A stretch of DNA of 64,000 nt from NCBI RefSeq assembly GCF_036199905.1, contig NZ_CP108109.1, positions 3,457,501-3,521,500 on the forward strand. Direction: 5' to 3'. The notes under the pieces were generated by a model. That model made no database searches. It worked only from the letters and a program-made list of their open reading frames with translations, and was not told the origin of the DNA. This DNA comes from Streptomyces sp. NBC_00223 (GTDB taxonomy: Bacteria; Actinomycetota; Actinomycetes; Streptomycetales; Streptomycetaceae). The position numbers and the translations under genes are program-made. Positions within the stretch are counted from its first letter, which is position 1. Each line of letters begins with the position of its first letter. Below, one piece after another: positions 53,039 to 62,500 of this stretch.

Positions 53039-54108
53039 GCTTCCAATTGCCCCGCAGACTGCGGGCGTTGACGCCCCACGTCCATGTGTGGCTGCCGGAC
53101 GGTCACGCGACCTGGGGCATGGCCAACTGCGTGGTCGTCACGGGCGAGGACACCGCCCTTCTGGTCGACACGCCGTACACCGCCGACATGACCCGGCACC
53201 TGCTGCGGCTCGCCGCCGGGGTGCTCGCGCCGGACACCCGGATCGACACGGTCGTCAACACCCACGGCAACGGGGACCACTCCTACGGCAACGCGCTCTT
53301 CCTGCCCGACCCGGCGGGCGGCGACGGGACCGAGGGCTCCGCCGAGCCACCGGTGGAGATCATCAGCACCCGGGCCAACGGCGTCCATCTGTGCGCCGAG
53401 CCCTCGCCGGCCGAACTGGCCGCGCTCATCGCCACCGGCGACCCGGAGACCCCGCTGGGCGCCTACATTCAGCGGCACTTCGGCCGCTACGGCGACTTCG
53501 GCGTCGCGGACACCGTCCACCCGAACCGCACGTTCAGCGGTCAACTCGACCTGGACATCGGCGGGGTGGCGGTCAGCCTGATCGAGGTCGGCCCCGCCCA
53601 CACCGAGGGCGACCTGATCGTGCACCTGCCCGACGAGGGCATCGTGTGCGCGGGCGACGTCGTGTTCTGCGACGACCACCCCGTGCACTGGGCCGGGCCG
53701 CTCGACGAGATCCACCGCGCGACCCTGCGCGTACTGGAGCTTGACCCGCGGCTGATCGTGCCCGGGCACGGGCCGGTCATGACACCCGCGGACGTACGCG
53801 TCTACGCCGACTACCTGCTGGAGCTGCGCGACCGAATCCATGGCGCCCACACCGCCGGACGGCCGCTCGCCGACATCGCCGCCGAGCTGATCGCCACCGA
53901 TACCCGGCCCCACTGGGGACTGACCGAGCGGATGGCGATCCTCGCGTCGATCGAATACCGGTCGCTGGACGGTGACGACACGCCGCCCAACCTGGTGCGC
54001 CTGGTCGACTTCGCCTCCGGGTTCACCACCCTGGCGGCGGACCCGGCCGGCTCCGCCCCGGCCGCGCCGATCGGCGCACCCGCGGCCGCTCTGCCGCCCG
54101 TCTCCTGA
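53035..54108 (+). CDS. Metallo-beta-lactamase-fold hydrolase
   Basis: The product has 357 residues. The metal motif reads NTHGNGDHSYGN: H77, D81 and H82 are present, while the middle His of HxHxDH is Asn, as in one known MBL subgroup. GPAHTEGDLIVHLPD and VCAGDVVFCDDHP supply further metal ligands, and a PGHGPV segment the last His. Translation is coupled to the regulator upstream (ATGA) and the polyketide synthase starts 12 bases after its stop. A role in product release or hydrolysis of the polyketide is an inference from this arrangement. Confidence 0.85.
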   Translation: MSFQLPRRLRALTPHVHVWLPDGHATWGMANCVVVTGEDTALLVDTPYTADMTRHLLRLAAGVLAPDTRIDTVVNTHGNGDHSYGNALFLPDPAGGDGTEGSAEPPVEIISTRANGVHLCAEPSPAELAALIATGDPETPLGAYIQRHFGRYGDFGVADTVHPNRTFSGQLDLDIGGVAVSLIEVGPAHTEGDLIVHLPDEGIVCAGDVVFCDDHPVHWAGPLDEIHRATLRVLELDPRLIVPGHGPVMTPADVRVYADYLLELRDRIHGAHTAGRPLADIAAELIATDTRPHWGLTERMAILASIEYRSLDGDDTPPNLVRLVDFASGFTTLAADPAGSAPAAPIGAPAAALPPVS

Positions 54109-54119
54109 GAGGACCCGCC

Positions 54120-55181
54120 GTGACCGCCGCATCCGTCGAATCCGCCACGCCCGTCGCCCACATAGCCCGCCCGGCCGTCGTCATGTCCCCGTACGTCGCC
54201 ACCACCGAGCAGGTGCTCGCGCAGATCCACGCGGACCACCCGGACCACCCCAGGCCGCAGGTGATCGACCGGCTCGGCAGCCGGATCGGCGTCGACACCC
54301 GGCACTTCGTCGCGCCGCTGGCCGAGGTGGCGGAGCCCGGCGAGTTCACCCCGCGCAACACCGTCACCTACGGTCATGTCCGGGACATGGGCGTACGGGC
54401 CGCCCGGCAGGTGCTGGCGGACCACGGGGTGGCGCCGGGCGACATCGACGGCGTGGTCACGTCGCACAGCACGGGCCTGTCCATCCCGGGCCTCGACGTC
54501 CACCTCATCGAGGACCTGGGACTGTCGCCGACGGTCGCCCGGGTCCCGATGACCCAACTCGGCTGCGCGGGCGGCGCCCAGGCGCTCGTCCAGGCCGCCA
54601 GGCTGGTCGCCACGGGCCGACGGCGGGTGCTGGTCGTGGTGTCGGAAACGCTCTCGACCGTCTACCAGCGGGCCGACGACGGCATCAACTCGGTCATCTA
54701 CAAGCTGCTCTTCTCCGACTCGGCCGCCGCCTGCCTGGTCACCAGCGACCCGATCGGGCCCGGCCCGGTGGTCGAGGACACCTTCGAGTTCTGGCTGCCC
54801 GGCAGCACCGCCGCGTACTACCTGCGGGTCGAGGCGGACGGCTACCACTTCGACAGCACGAAGGCCGCGGTCGACGCGGTCGGCGAGGTCATGCCGGAGC
54901 TGGCGAAGTGGACGCCCGACCCGGCGTTCGGCGTCATCCACCCCGGCGGCCCGGCCATCCTGGACCACGTGGTCAAGGGGCTGGACGCCGCCGACGACTT
55001 CGTACGGCACTCGCGCGCGACCCTGGCCGCGCGGGGCAACGGCGGCGGGGTGGCCATCCTCGACGTCCTCCAGCGCACCTTCGACGACGAACAGCCCCCG
55101 GCGGACGGCTCCACGGGCCTGGCGGCCGCCTTCGGCCCCGGCTTCGTGACGGCGGCGCTGCGGCTGCGCTGGCGGTCGTAG
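54120..55181 (+). CDS. Type III polyketide synthase (chalcone-synthase family)
   Basis: The product has 353 residues from the GTG at 54120. The Cys-His-Asn triad is C149 (QLGCAGGAQA), H274 (VIHPGGPAIL) and N307 (ARGNGGGVAIL), and the GFGPG-like loop reads AAFGPGFVTAAL. HSTGLSIPGLDVHLIEDLGL is the family's thiolase-fold signature. Bacterial enzymes of this group condense malonyl-CoA onto acyl starters to make pyrones, resorcinols or naphthols; the product here cannot be told from sequence. It is the last gene of the operon starting at 50743. Confidence 0.9.
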   Translation: MTAASVESATPVAHIARPAVVMSPYVATTEQVLAQIHADHPDHPRPQVIDRLGSRIGVDTRHFVAPLAEVAEPGEFTPRNTVTYGHVRDMGVRAARQVLADHGVAPGDIDGVVTSHSTGLSIPGLDVHLIEDLGLSPTVARVPMTQLGCAGGAQALVQAARLVATGRRRVLVVVSETLSTVYQRADDGINSVIYKLLFSDSAAACLVTSDPIGPGPVVEDTFEFWLPGSTAAYYLRVEADGYHFDSTKAAVDAVGEVMPELAKWTPDPAFGVIHPGGPAILDHVVKGLDAADDFVRHSRATLAARGNGGGVAILDVLQRTFDDEQPPADGSTGLAAAFGPGFVTAALRLRWRS

Positions 55182-55253
55182 GGCCCCCGCGGCGGCGGCA
55201 CCGCGGCCGCGGGTTAGCCTCGGACCGTGGCGAATCGGGCTGAGGAGGACACG

Positions 55254-55559
55254 ATGGCTGGGGTTTCCGCGAGTGTGGTGGCCGCCGGTGGGCTGATCGG
55301 CGGCTACGGGATCGCCCGGTGGACCAAGCGCCGCGAACTCGGCGGCGTGGCGCTGGTCGCCGCGGGCGCCGTCGCGGCGCGGCAGTGGAGCAGGGACGCC
55401 GGGAGCGGCACGGCGGCGGGCCTGACGGGGGCGTACGTGGCCGCGTTCGCGGGCGCCCACCCGCTGGCGAAGAAGATCGGCTCGTGGCCCGCCGTCTTCA
55501 CGACGGCGGCCACGGTGGCGGCCCTCTCCTGGACCTTCTCGGACCGCCGCACCAAATAA
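55254..55559 (+). CDS. Small membrane protein
   Basis: The product has 101 residues from the ATG at 55254, which follows AGGAGG; an upstream GTG lacks a site. Two or three hydrophobic segments are visible (VVAAGGLIGGYGIARW, VALVAAGAVAARQW, GAYVAAFAGAHPLAKKI), and the end is basic. It resembles a conserved streptomycete membrane protein of unknown role. Confidence 0.75.
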   Translation: MAGVSASVVAAGGLIGGYGIARWTKRRELGGVALVAAGAVAARQWSRDAGSGTAAGLTGAYVAAFAGAHPLAKKIGSWPAVFTTAATVAALSWTFSDRRTK

Positions 55560-55622
55560 GCACCAGCCCCGGCCGGCGCTTGAGGCCAGAACAAGCCCGC
55601 CCGGCGACTGAGGGCCCGAACG

Positions 55623-56708
55623 TCAGACGGCCACGTCGTGCCCGCGCAGCCACGGCAGCGGGTCGACGGGAGCCCCGCCACCGGGCCGTACCTCCAGGTG
55701 CAGATGCGGCGCCGGCACATTCCCGGTCGCCCCGACCCGCCCGACCGTGTCGCCCGTCGTGACCTGTCCCTCGGTCACGACCATCGTCGACAGGTGGCAG
55801 TACCAGAGCTCCGTACCGTCGTCCAGCGTGAGCACGACCCGGTAGCCGTACGACCCGGCCCAGCCGGCCGACGTCACCGTCCCGGTGTGAATCGCGTGCA
55901 CGGGCGTACCGGTCGGCGCGGTGAAGTCCTGGCCGGTGTGCAGATTGGCCCACAGGTCGGCCTCGCCGAAGCCCGCGGTGAGCGTGTAGGAGGCCACCGG
56001 CTTGATGTACGAGACGGCGAGCAGCGCGAGGCGCTCCTCCTCGGCCCGCGCGGCGGCTTCCGACTCGGCCTTGGCCTTCGCCTCGGCGGCGGCCTTCGCG
56101 GCGGCGGCCTGCTCCCGTACCTTCCGGGCCGCGGCCTCCCGGGCCGCGTCGCGCTCGGCGGCCTCACGCTCGGCCTGGGCGACGGCCTCGCGCTGCGCGG
56201 CGACCTGGCCGAGGATACGGGCGCACAGCGCCTCACCGGGGTCCTGGGCGCCCGCGGGGGCGGCCTCGGACGCCACGGCCGACGCGGCCTCGGCCGGCGC
56301 CTCCTCGGGCGCCGGTACGTCGGCCGCCTCGGGCCGCGCCGGATCCTCGTCGTCCCGCAGCCGCCCGCCGACCGCCGTGGGGTCGTACGACGGTGTCCCG
56401 GCCAGCGGCGCGCCGGCGACGGCGTCCGTCAGCGAGAAGGGGACGGGTACGGATACGGATACGGGGGCCACGGGCGCGGCCTGGCTCCCCGTGATGTCGG
56501 CGAAGTCGATCCCCGCGGTGCCCCGGGCGGCGGTGCGCTGCTGGGGAAGGCGGTGCGGATCGCCGGCGGCCTCGGACACGAACTGCTGCGCCGGGGCGGT
56601 CGAGGGCGTGGACGGTGCCGTGTGCGCGGAGGGCGCGAAGTAGTCCCACTCGGGGGCGGTGTCGCCCTCCGGTCGGGCGGGGGCGTAGGCAGGCTGGTTG
56701 GACGCCAC
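55623..56708 (-). CDS. M23-family peptidoglycan endopeptidase
   Basis: The product has 361 residues. The C-terminal LytM domain has HTGQDFTAPTGTPVHAI (Zn-binding His and Asp) and PAPHLHLEVRPGG (HxH), preceded by a long alanine/glutamate-rich coiled coil (AQREAVAQAEREAAERDAAR). The N-terminal 150 residues are Pro/Ala-rich without a classical signal peptide, so export may use a non-standard route or a different start. A c-di-AMP riboswitch lies in its leader, as known for cell-wall hydrolase genes of actinomycetes. Confidence 0.9.
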   Translation of the reverse strand: MASNQPAYAPARPEGDTAPEWDYFAPSAHTAPSTPSTAPAQQFVSEAAGDPHRLPQQRTAARGTAGIDFADITGSQAAPVAPVSVSVPVPFSLTDAVAGAPLAGTPSYDPTAVGGRLRDDEDPARPEAADVPAPEEAPAEAASAVASEAAPAGAQDPGEALCARILGQVAAQREAVAQAEREAAERDAAREAAARKVREQAAAAKAAAEAKAKAESEAAARAEEERLALLAVSYIKPVASYTLTAGFGEADLWANLHTGQDFTAPTGTPVHAIHTGTVTSAGWAGSYGYRVVLTLDDGTELWYCHLSTMVVTEGQVTTGDTVGRVGATGNVPAPHLHLEVRPGGGAPVDPLPWLRGHDVAV

Positions 56709-56734
56709 TGCGGGCGCACTCCTTTCCTTCCTTC

Positions 56735-56885
56735 TCGCCTACCGGGTTAGCTGACGGGTTCGGAGCAGGAAGGTCTCCTACGGGCCTGACTGCTGCCCGA
56801 TTCACCCCATGTTCTGGGTCCCCGGTTCCCGCGGACGGGATTCGGCAAGCGCACGGTTTGCCGCCTCTGCGGCGGCGATGACAAC
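56735..56885 (-). promoter_or_regulatory. c-di-AMP riboswitch (ydaO-yuaA type)
   Basis: On the minus strand the conserved blocks are in order: GCCGAATCCCGTCCGCGGG, AACCGGGGACCC, CATGGGGTGAATCGGGC, GTAGGAGACCTTCCTGCTCC, GAACCCGTCAGCTAACCCGG and TAGGCG. They lie just upstream of the M23 peptidase gene, with a Shine-Dalgarno-like AAGGAAAGGAG between. In Streptomyces this riboswitch shuts off cell-wall hydrolase genes when c-di-AMP is high. The limits are approximate. Confidence 0.93.
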
Positions 56886-56953
56886 CGCGCTGCGTTATCG
56901 AACGTTAATAGAGCCGGAGGCGTTTTCCAAGCCGTATCGAAGAGTTGAACGCG

Positions 56954-56980
56954 GGAACCAATCGGACATGCGACGCGTAG
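56954..56980 (+). promoter_or_regulatory. Possible ECF-sigma promoter for the amidase
   Basis: GGAAC (56954-56958) and CGTA (56976-56979), 17 bases apart, resemble the ECF (SigE-type) promoter pattern. It would give the amidase a leader of about 260 bases. Confidence 0.3.
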
Positions 56981-57249
56981 AACCGACAAAGCGGTCAGTC
57001 GACGTGGCCGGGCAGTGATGTGAGTGTGTGTCAGTTGTTATGCGGAGGTGTCCGAATGGCTACCCTTGGTGAACGGTTGATCGCGGATGGGTCGGGGAGG
57101 CGACAGGGCGTGCGGAGCGCCCTTCACCGGTATGGACCTCTGCCGATGCGCGAATCGCTTGGCAGGTCAAGGGCGTGGGCCCCACGATGGGCAGGCTCGA
57201 CGTTCTTGTCATGCACCCGTCCGCATCTCGATGTATCAGGGAGCCCGTC
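56981..57249 (+). other. Long leader region of the amidase gene
   Basis: This stretch lies before the amidase start and contains a decoy frame: ATG at 57056 after GGAGGTG, beginning MATLGERLIADGSGRRQGV and running out of phase into the amidase gene. No known riboswitch was recognised. The start of the stretch resembles a tRNA 5' half, but no T-loop follows. Confidence 0.4.
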
Positions 57250-57948
57250 ATGGAACGCGCCAGCCGTCACCAACTCCCCCGCACACCGGCCCGATCCGGC
57301 CACTCGGGCTCGGCGACCGGTGCCACGCCCGGCGCCCCCGGTGACCGCCCCTCGCCCACCCGCCGCTCACTGCTGCGCGGCGGTCTCGTCCTGGGCGCCG
57401 CCGCCGGCGCGGCCCTCGCGGGTGAGCTGTGGTCCGGGGACGGGCCCGCCGCCGCGGCGACCGTCGACTACCCGTCCGCCACCTGGGCCCCGGCCAGCGG
57501 CGCCAACTTCACCGCCTCGAACCGCCCTTCGACCTATCCGATCGAGCTGGTGGTGATCCATGTCACCCAGGAGACCTTCGCCGACACGATCCGGCTCTTC
57601 CAGGACCCCGCCCACGCGGCCGCCGCGCACTACGTGGTGCGGTCCGCCGACGGCGCGATCGACCAGTGCGTCCGTGAGCACGACGTCGCCTGGCACGCGG
57701 GCAACTGGGACTACAACACCCGCAGCATCGGCATCGAGCACGAGGGCTGGGTCGACCAGCCGTCGTACTTCACCGCGGCGATGTACCACGCCTCCGCCGC
57801 CCTGACCGCGGCGATCTGCGACCGGTACGGCATCCCCAAGGACCGCGACCACATCATCGGCCATGTCGAGGTGCCCGGCACCGACCACACCGACCCGGGC
57901 CCCAACTGGGACTGGGTCCGCTACCTCCGCCTGGTCAACGGGGTGTGA
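57250..57948 (+). CDS. Tat-exported N-acetylmuramoyl-L-alanine amidase
   Basis: The product has 232 residues from the ATG at 57250 after GGGAG. A twin-arginine signal (PTRRSLLRGGLVLGAAAGAAL) ends in an AXA-like site. The amidase_2 domain has IELVVIHVTQETFADTIRLF (first Zn His), HYVVRSADGAIDQCV, HDVAWHAGNWDYNTRSIGIE, and HVEVPGTDHTDPGPNWDW (second His and the conserved Asp region). It cleaves the bond between MurNAc and L-Ala in peptidoglycan outside the cell. It is divergent from the M23 peptidase gene and overlaps the opposite gene's end by 14 bases. Confidence 0.9.
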   Translation: MERASRHQLPRTPARSGHSGSATGATPGAPGDRPSPTRRSLLRGGLVLGAAAGAALAGELWSGDGPAAAATVDYPSATWAPASGANFTASNRPSTYPIELVVIHVTQETFADTIRLFQDPAHAAAAHYVVRSADGAIDQCVREHDVAWHAGNWDYNTRSIGIEHEGWVDQPSYFTAAMYHASAALTAAICDRYGIPKDRDHIIGHVEVPGTDHTDPGPNWDWVRYLRLVNGV

Positions 57949-58555
57949 GCGGGAACATCGCGGTCAGCCGGGGCAGCCGGCGGCGGGACTCGGCCTCGTC
58001 CAGGGCGCTCCAGCGCCGGCCCCTGGGCGCGGCCGCCCGGCGTACGGACCCGGTCGCGCCCGCCGCCTCAAGTTCGGCCTCCAGCAGGTCCCGGGCCGCG
58101 GCGTGGAAGGCGTCGCCGAAGTCCGTGAAGGGGGCGGTGAGCCGTTCGTACGCCCGCGGGGCGAGGTGGGCCAGCGACTCCCACTGCGGGCGGTCGGCGG
58201 CCGCCCACGCCTCGCGCGGGCGACCGGACAGCCGCAGCACCTCGGGGGCGTAGGCGAGGACGTCCGGGTCGGCGACGGCGGCCTCGAAGACCGGCCGGCC
58301 CAGGCCGACCATCCAGCGCTGGAACCAGCAGAAGGTGTCGTCGGAGCACCAGCCGCCGAAGATCCGGTCGGCGGCGGCCCACAGATTCCAGCTGTACGCC
58401 TCGCCGGTCACGTACTCCAGACACGCCTGGAAGCGGATCACCTCCGGCGGCGGCAGGCGCAGCAGCGCCTCGCGGAGCCGTGTGTCGCGTCCGTCGCCGC
58501 TGAGCCCCTGACGGCGGCAGTCCGCGATCAGGGTCCAGAAGTAATCGGTCTCCAT
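57935..58555 (-). CDS. DUF4240 protein
   Basis: The product has 206 residues from the ATG at 58555. [16 protein letters not shown] at the start and the sequence [40 protein letters not shown] identify the DUF4240 family, which is common in Streptomyces and of unknown role. The 3' end overlaps the amidase gene by 14 bases in tail-to-tail orientation. Confidence 0.85.
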   Translation of the reverse strand: METDYFWTLIADCRRQGLSGDGRDTRLREALLRLPPPEVIRFQACLEYVTGEAYSWNLWAAADRIFGGWCSDDTFCWFQRWMVGLGRPVFEAAVADPDVLAYAPEVLRLSGRPREAWAAADRPQWESLAHLAPRAYERLTAPFTDFGDAFHAAARDLLEAELEAAGATGSVRRAAAPRGRRWSALDEAESRRRLPRLTAMFPLTPR

Positions 58556-58790
58556 GCCGGGGACTATGCCAGGGGCCACTGACCTGGAAACGGTAATTCC
58601 ACGTGGTGGACGGGTAATTGACGGCCGATCAGCCCGCCTGGCCGATCCCCGCCCACCCCGCCGCCCCACGGCCCCCACCGGCCACCCCGCCGCCCCCACC
58701 CGCCTCCGGGAGCCGTCACCCGCCCCTCCCGACGCACGCCCGCCCGGCGCCCTGCGCCCGCCAGGCGGCCCGGCGGACCTCGGCGCGCGC

Positions 58791-59234
58791 TCAGACGAAC
58801 TTGGCCTCGATCTCCGCGAAGAACGCCTCCGCCAGCCGGACGAAGTCCTCCTCCCCGAGCCGGATCGGGTCGCCGGCCGTGTAACCGAGTACCGAGCGCT
58901 CCGGCGCGAGCCCGATCCGCTGATCGGCGGCGAGCTTTCCGCCGTTGTTCATCAGGGACGCGCACAGCACCCGCACCTCGTTGAGCGCGTTGCCGTCCTC
59001 GCCCTCCAGGGCCCGGTCTCGCCGCGCGAAGTAGTTGTCCAGTACGTGGACGAGATTCGTGAAGTACGTCACCTCGAAGGCCGCGGCCGCCTGCTCGTAC
59101 TCCACCTTGGCCGCCCCGCTCCCGCGGAATCTGGCCCCCGCGTCGGCCAGCTCACGCCAGGCCGCGACCTGCGCGTCGATCCGGTCCCTGGCGTCGTCGA
59201 CGTACGGGCGTCCGTAGTGGCTGATGGACAGCAC
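58791..59234 (-). CDS. Conserved streptomycete protein of unknown function
   Basis: The product has 147 residues from the GTG at 59234, preceded by GGAGC. It is almost all helical ([60 protein letters not shown]), without motifs. It lies divergent from the nitrate reductase gene. I recognise no function. Confidence 0.65.
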   Translation of the reverse strand: MLSISHYGRPYVDDARDRIDAQVAAWRELADAGARFRGSGAAKVEYEQAAAAFEVTYFTNLVHVLDNYFARRDRALEGEDGNALNEVRVLCASLMNNGGKLAADQRIGLAPERSVLGYTAGDPIRLGEEDFVRLAEAFFAEIEAKFV

Positions 59235-59467
59235 GGCTGCTCCCTGGGGGTTCGTGTCCGGTGTCGTACCCGCGCGGAGCTCCGTCCGCCGCGCGGTCCG
59301 GCCGGCGGCGCCGCGGGGATGGGACGGCCCCGGCGCCGCCGCGCTCCGAGCGTACGCACGCGGGCCGCCGGATCCGCTCAGCCACCGCGACGACGGGAGT
59401 GTCAGAGCCCCGGACAGCCTCTGTCCGGTGAAGGCATTCTTGTCACGGCGCTCCTCACACACCCCGC

Positions 59468-59485
59468 GCCCGGCATGTGTGCCGG
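59468..59485. promoter_or_regulatory. Inverted repeat upstream of nitrate reductase
   Basis: CCCGGCA and TGCCGGG are separated by TGTG, 92 bases before the nitrate reductase start. It may be an operator or a leader hairpin. No GlnR or NnaR box could be recognised with confidence. Confidence 0.35.
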
Positions 59486-59576
59486 GTGTAACCGCAGTTG
59501 CTGCGCGGGTGTGACAGGGGCGTCATGGGCGTTTCGTACGGTCGACCGGTCATCCGATCGCGAGAGGGGGACGCGC

Positions 59577-62500
59577 GTGTCCGCACCGGACTCGCGGACC
59601 GACGCGGAACAGGTGCGTACGGTCTGCTCGTACTGCGGGGTGGGATGCGGGATGGTCCTCGACATCGGCAGGGGGCCGGACGGACGCAGAACCGTGCTCA
59701 GGGCCTCGGGTGACAAGACGCACCCGGCCAACTTCGGGCGGCTGTGCACCAAGGGCGCGACCACCGCCGACATGCTCGCCGCTCCCGGCCGGCTGACGAC
59801 CGCGCTGGTCCGGGCCGAGCGCGGCGCCGCCCCCGAGCCCGCGCCGGCCGAGCACGCGATCGCCGAGACCGCCCGGCGGCTGCGGGAGATCGTCGACACC
59901 CACGGGCCGGACGCGGTGGCGCTCTACGTCTCCGGGCAGATGAGCCTGGAGGCGCAGTATCTGGCCAACAAGCTCGCCAAGGGCTTCCTCGGCACCAACC
60001 AGATCGAGTCCAACTCGCGGCTGTGCATGGCCAGCGCGGGCAGCGGCTACAAGCTGTCGCTCGGCGCCGACGGACCGCCCGGCTCGTACCAGGACTTCGA
60101 GAAGGCCGACCTCTTCTTCGTCATCGGCGCCAACATGGCCGACTGCCACCCGATCCTCTTCCTGCGGCTGATGGACCGGGTGAAGGCGGGCGCCAAGCTG
60201 ATCGTCGTTGACCCCCGGCGGACCGCGACCGCCGCCAAGGCCGATCTCTTCCTCCAGGTCAGACCGGGTACGGATCTGGCACTGCTGAACGGGCTGCTGC
60301 ATCTGCTGGTGGCGGACGGCCACACCGACCCGGTGTTCATCGCCGAGCGGACCGAGGGCTGGGAGGCCATGCCGGAGTTCCTGGCCGACTACCCGCCCGC
60401 GTCCGTCGCCGAGATCACCGGCGTCCCCGAGGAGGATCTGCGCACGGCCGCCCGCTGGATCGGCGAGGCGGCCGCCGGCGGCGAGTGGACCTCCTGCTGG
60501 ACGATGGGCCTCAACCAGTCGACGCACGGCACCTGGAACACCAACGCGCTGATCAATCTGCATCTGGCCACCGGCGCGATCTGCCGCCCCGGCAGCGGCC
60601 CCTTCTCCCTGACCGGCCAGCCCAACGCGATGGGCGGCCGGGAGATGGGGTACATGGGCCCGGGGCTGCCCGGCCAGCGCTCGGTGCTGGTCGACGAGGA
60701 CCGGGCCTTCGTCGAGGAGCTGTGGGGGCTGGCGCCGGGGACCGTACGGGCGGACGGCTCGGGCCGGGGCACCGTGGAGATGTTCCGGCGGATGGCCGAC
60801 GGGGAGATACGGGCCTGCTGGATCATCTGCACCAACCCGGTGGCCTCGGTCGCCAACCGCCGTACCGTCATCGAGGGCCTGGAGACCGCCGAGTTCGTCG
60901 TCGTCCAGGACGTCTTCGCCGAGACCGAGACCACCGCGTACGCCGACGTGGTGCTGCCGGGCGCGCTGTGGACCGAGGCCGAGGGCGTACTGATCAACAG
61001 CGAACGCAATCTCACCCTCGCCCAACAGGCCGTCGACCCGCCCGGCGAGGCCATGGCGGACTGGCGGATCATCGCCGGGGTGGCCCGCGCCATGGGCTAC
61101 ACCGCCGGGTTCGACTACAGCAGCGCCGAGGATGTCTTCGAGGAGATCAAGCGCGCCTGGAACCCCAAGACCGGCTACGACCTGCGGGGTGTGACGTACG
61201 AGCGGCTGCGCGAGACGCCGGTGCAGTGGCCGGCCTCCGACCCGGACGGGCCGGACCGCAACCCGATCCGGTACATGGCCGGGGGCGGCTCCGGCGACGG
61301 GCTCGGGGACGGGCTCGGGGAGGGTCACGGGGAGGGGCCGGTGTTCCCGACGGCGAGCGGGCGCGCGGTGTTCTTCGCCCGGCCGCACATACCCCCCGCG
61401 GAGATGCCCGACGACGACTACCCGTTCGTCCTCAACACCGGGCGGCTTCCGCATCAGTGGCACACGCTGACCAAGACGGGGAAGGTCGGCAGGCTCAACA
61501 AGCTCAACCCCGCGCCCTTCGTGGAGGTGCACCCGCAGGACGCCGCGCGGCTCGGCATCGCCGAGGGGGACGCGGTGGAGGTCGCCTCGCGGCGCGGCCG
61601 GGCGGTGCTGCCCGCGGTGGTGACCGACCGGGTGCGGCCCGGGTGCTGCTTCGCGCCCTTCCACTGGAACGACCTGTTCGGGGAGTACCTCAGCGTCAAC
61701 GCCGTGACCAGCGACGCGGTCGACCCGATCTCCTTCCAGCCGGAGTTCAAGGTGTGCGCGGTCGAACTGACCCGGGTGGGGGGCACGGTGACGGTGGCCA
61801 CGGCCGAAGCACCCTCCGACCGGGCCCCGGCGGCCCCGCCCGAGCCCGCGCCCGCGCCCGTCGTCGTACCCGCGGCTGTACCCGCGGCCGTAGCGCCCGC
61901 GCTCCCCGAGCTCTTCGGGCTGGCGGACGCGCAGCCGCCGGTCCTGGCCGCGCACGAGCGGAGGTATCTGGTCGGCTTCCTCGCCGGGCTCGGGCCGGGT
62001 CCGGCCGGGGTGCCCGTACTGCCGCCGGGGGCGCCCTTCGCCGAGGAACACGCGCTGTGGGTGAACGGGGTGCTCGCGGGCATGTACTCGCGCGCGCCGA
62101 AGCCCCGTACCCCCGCCCTTGAGGCCCCGGCGTCCGGTACGCCCGCCGCCGGGGAGCCGCCGGCCGCACCCCGCCGCGAGGTGGTCGTGCTGTGGGCCTC
62201 GCAGACCGGGAACGCCGAGGAATTCGCCGCCGCCACCGCCGAACGTCTCTCCGCCGCCGGCCACCGCGCCGCCCTCGTGGCCATGGACGAGGCCGATCCC
62301 CGTACCCTGCCCGCCGCCGCCGACCTGCTGCTGATCACCAGCACCTTCGGCGACGGGGAGGCCCCCGACAACGGCTCCGGTTTCTGGGACGCCCTCACCG
62401 CGCCCGACATCCCGCGTCTGGAGGGCCGCCGGTACGCGGTACTCGCCTTCGGCGACTCCTCCTACGACGACTTCTGCGGCCACGGGCGGCGGCTCGACCA

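Noticed and set aside
57040..57110. tRNA-like start GGAGGTGTCCGAATGGCTA
   Set aside because: It resembles a tRNA 5' half, but no anticodon stem, T-loop (GTTCGAATC) or matching acceptor strand follows.
58560..58790. Coding region joined in frame upstream of the nitrate reductase
   Set aside because: The upstream open frame lacks the family N-terminus. VCSYCGVGC must lie near the start, and the GTG at 59577 has a suitable ribosome-binding site.
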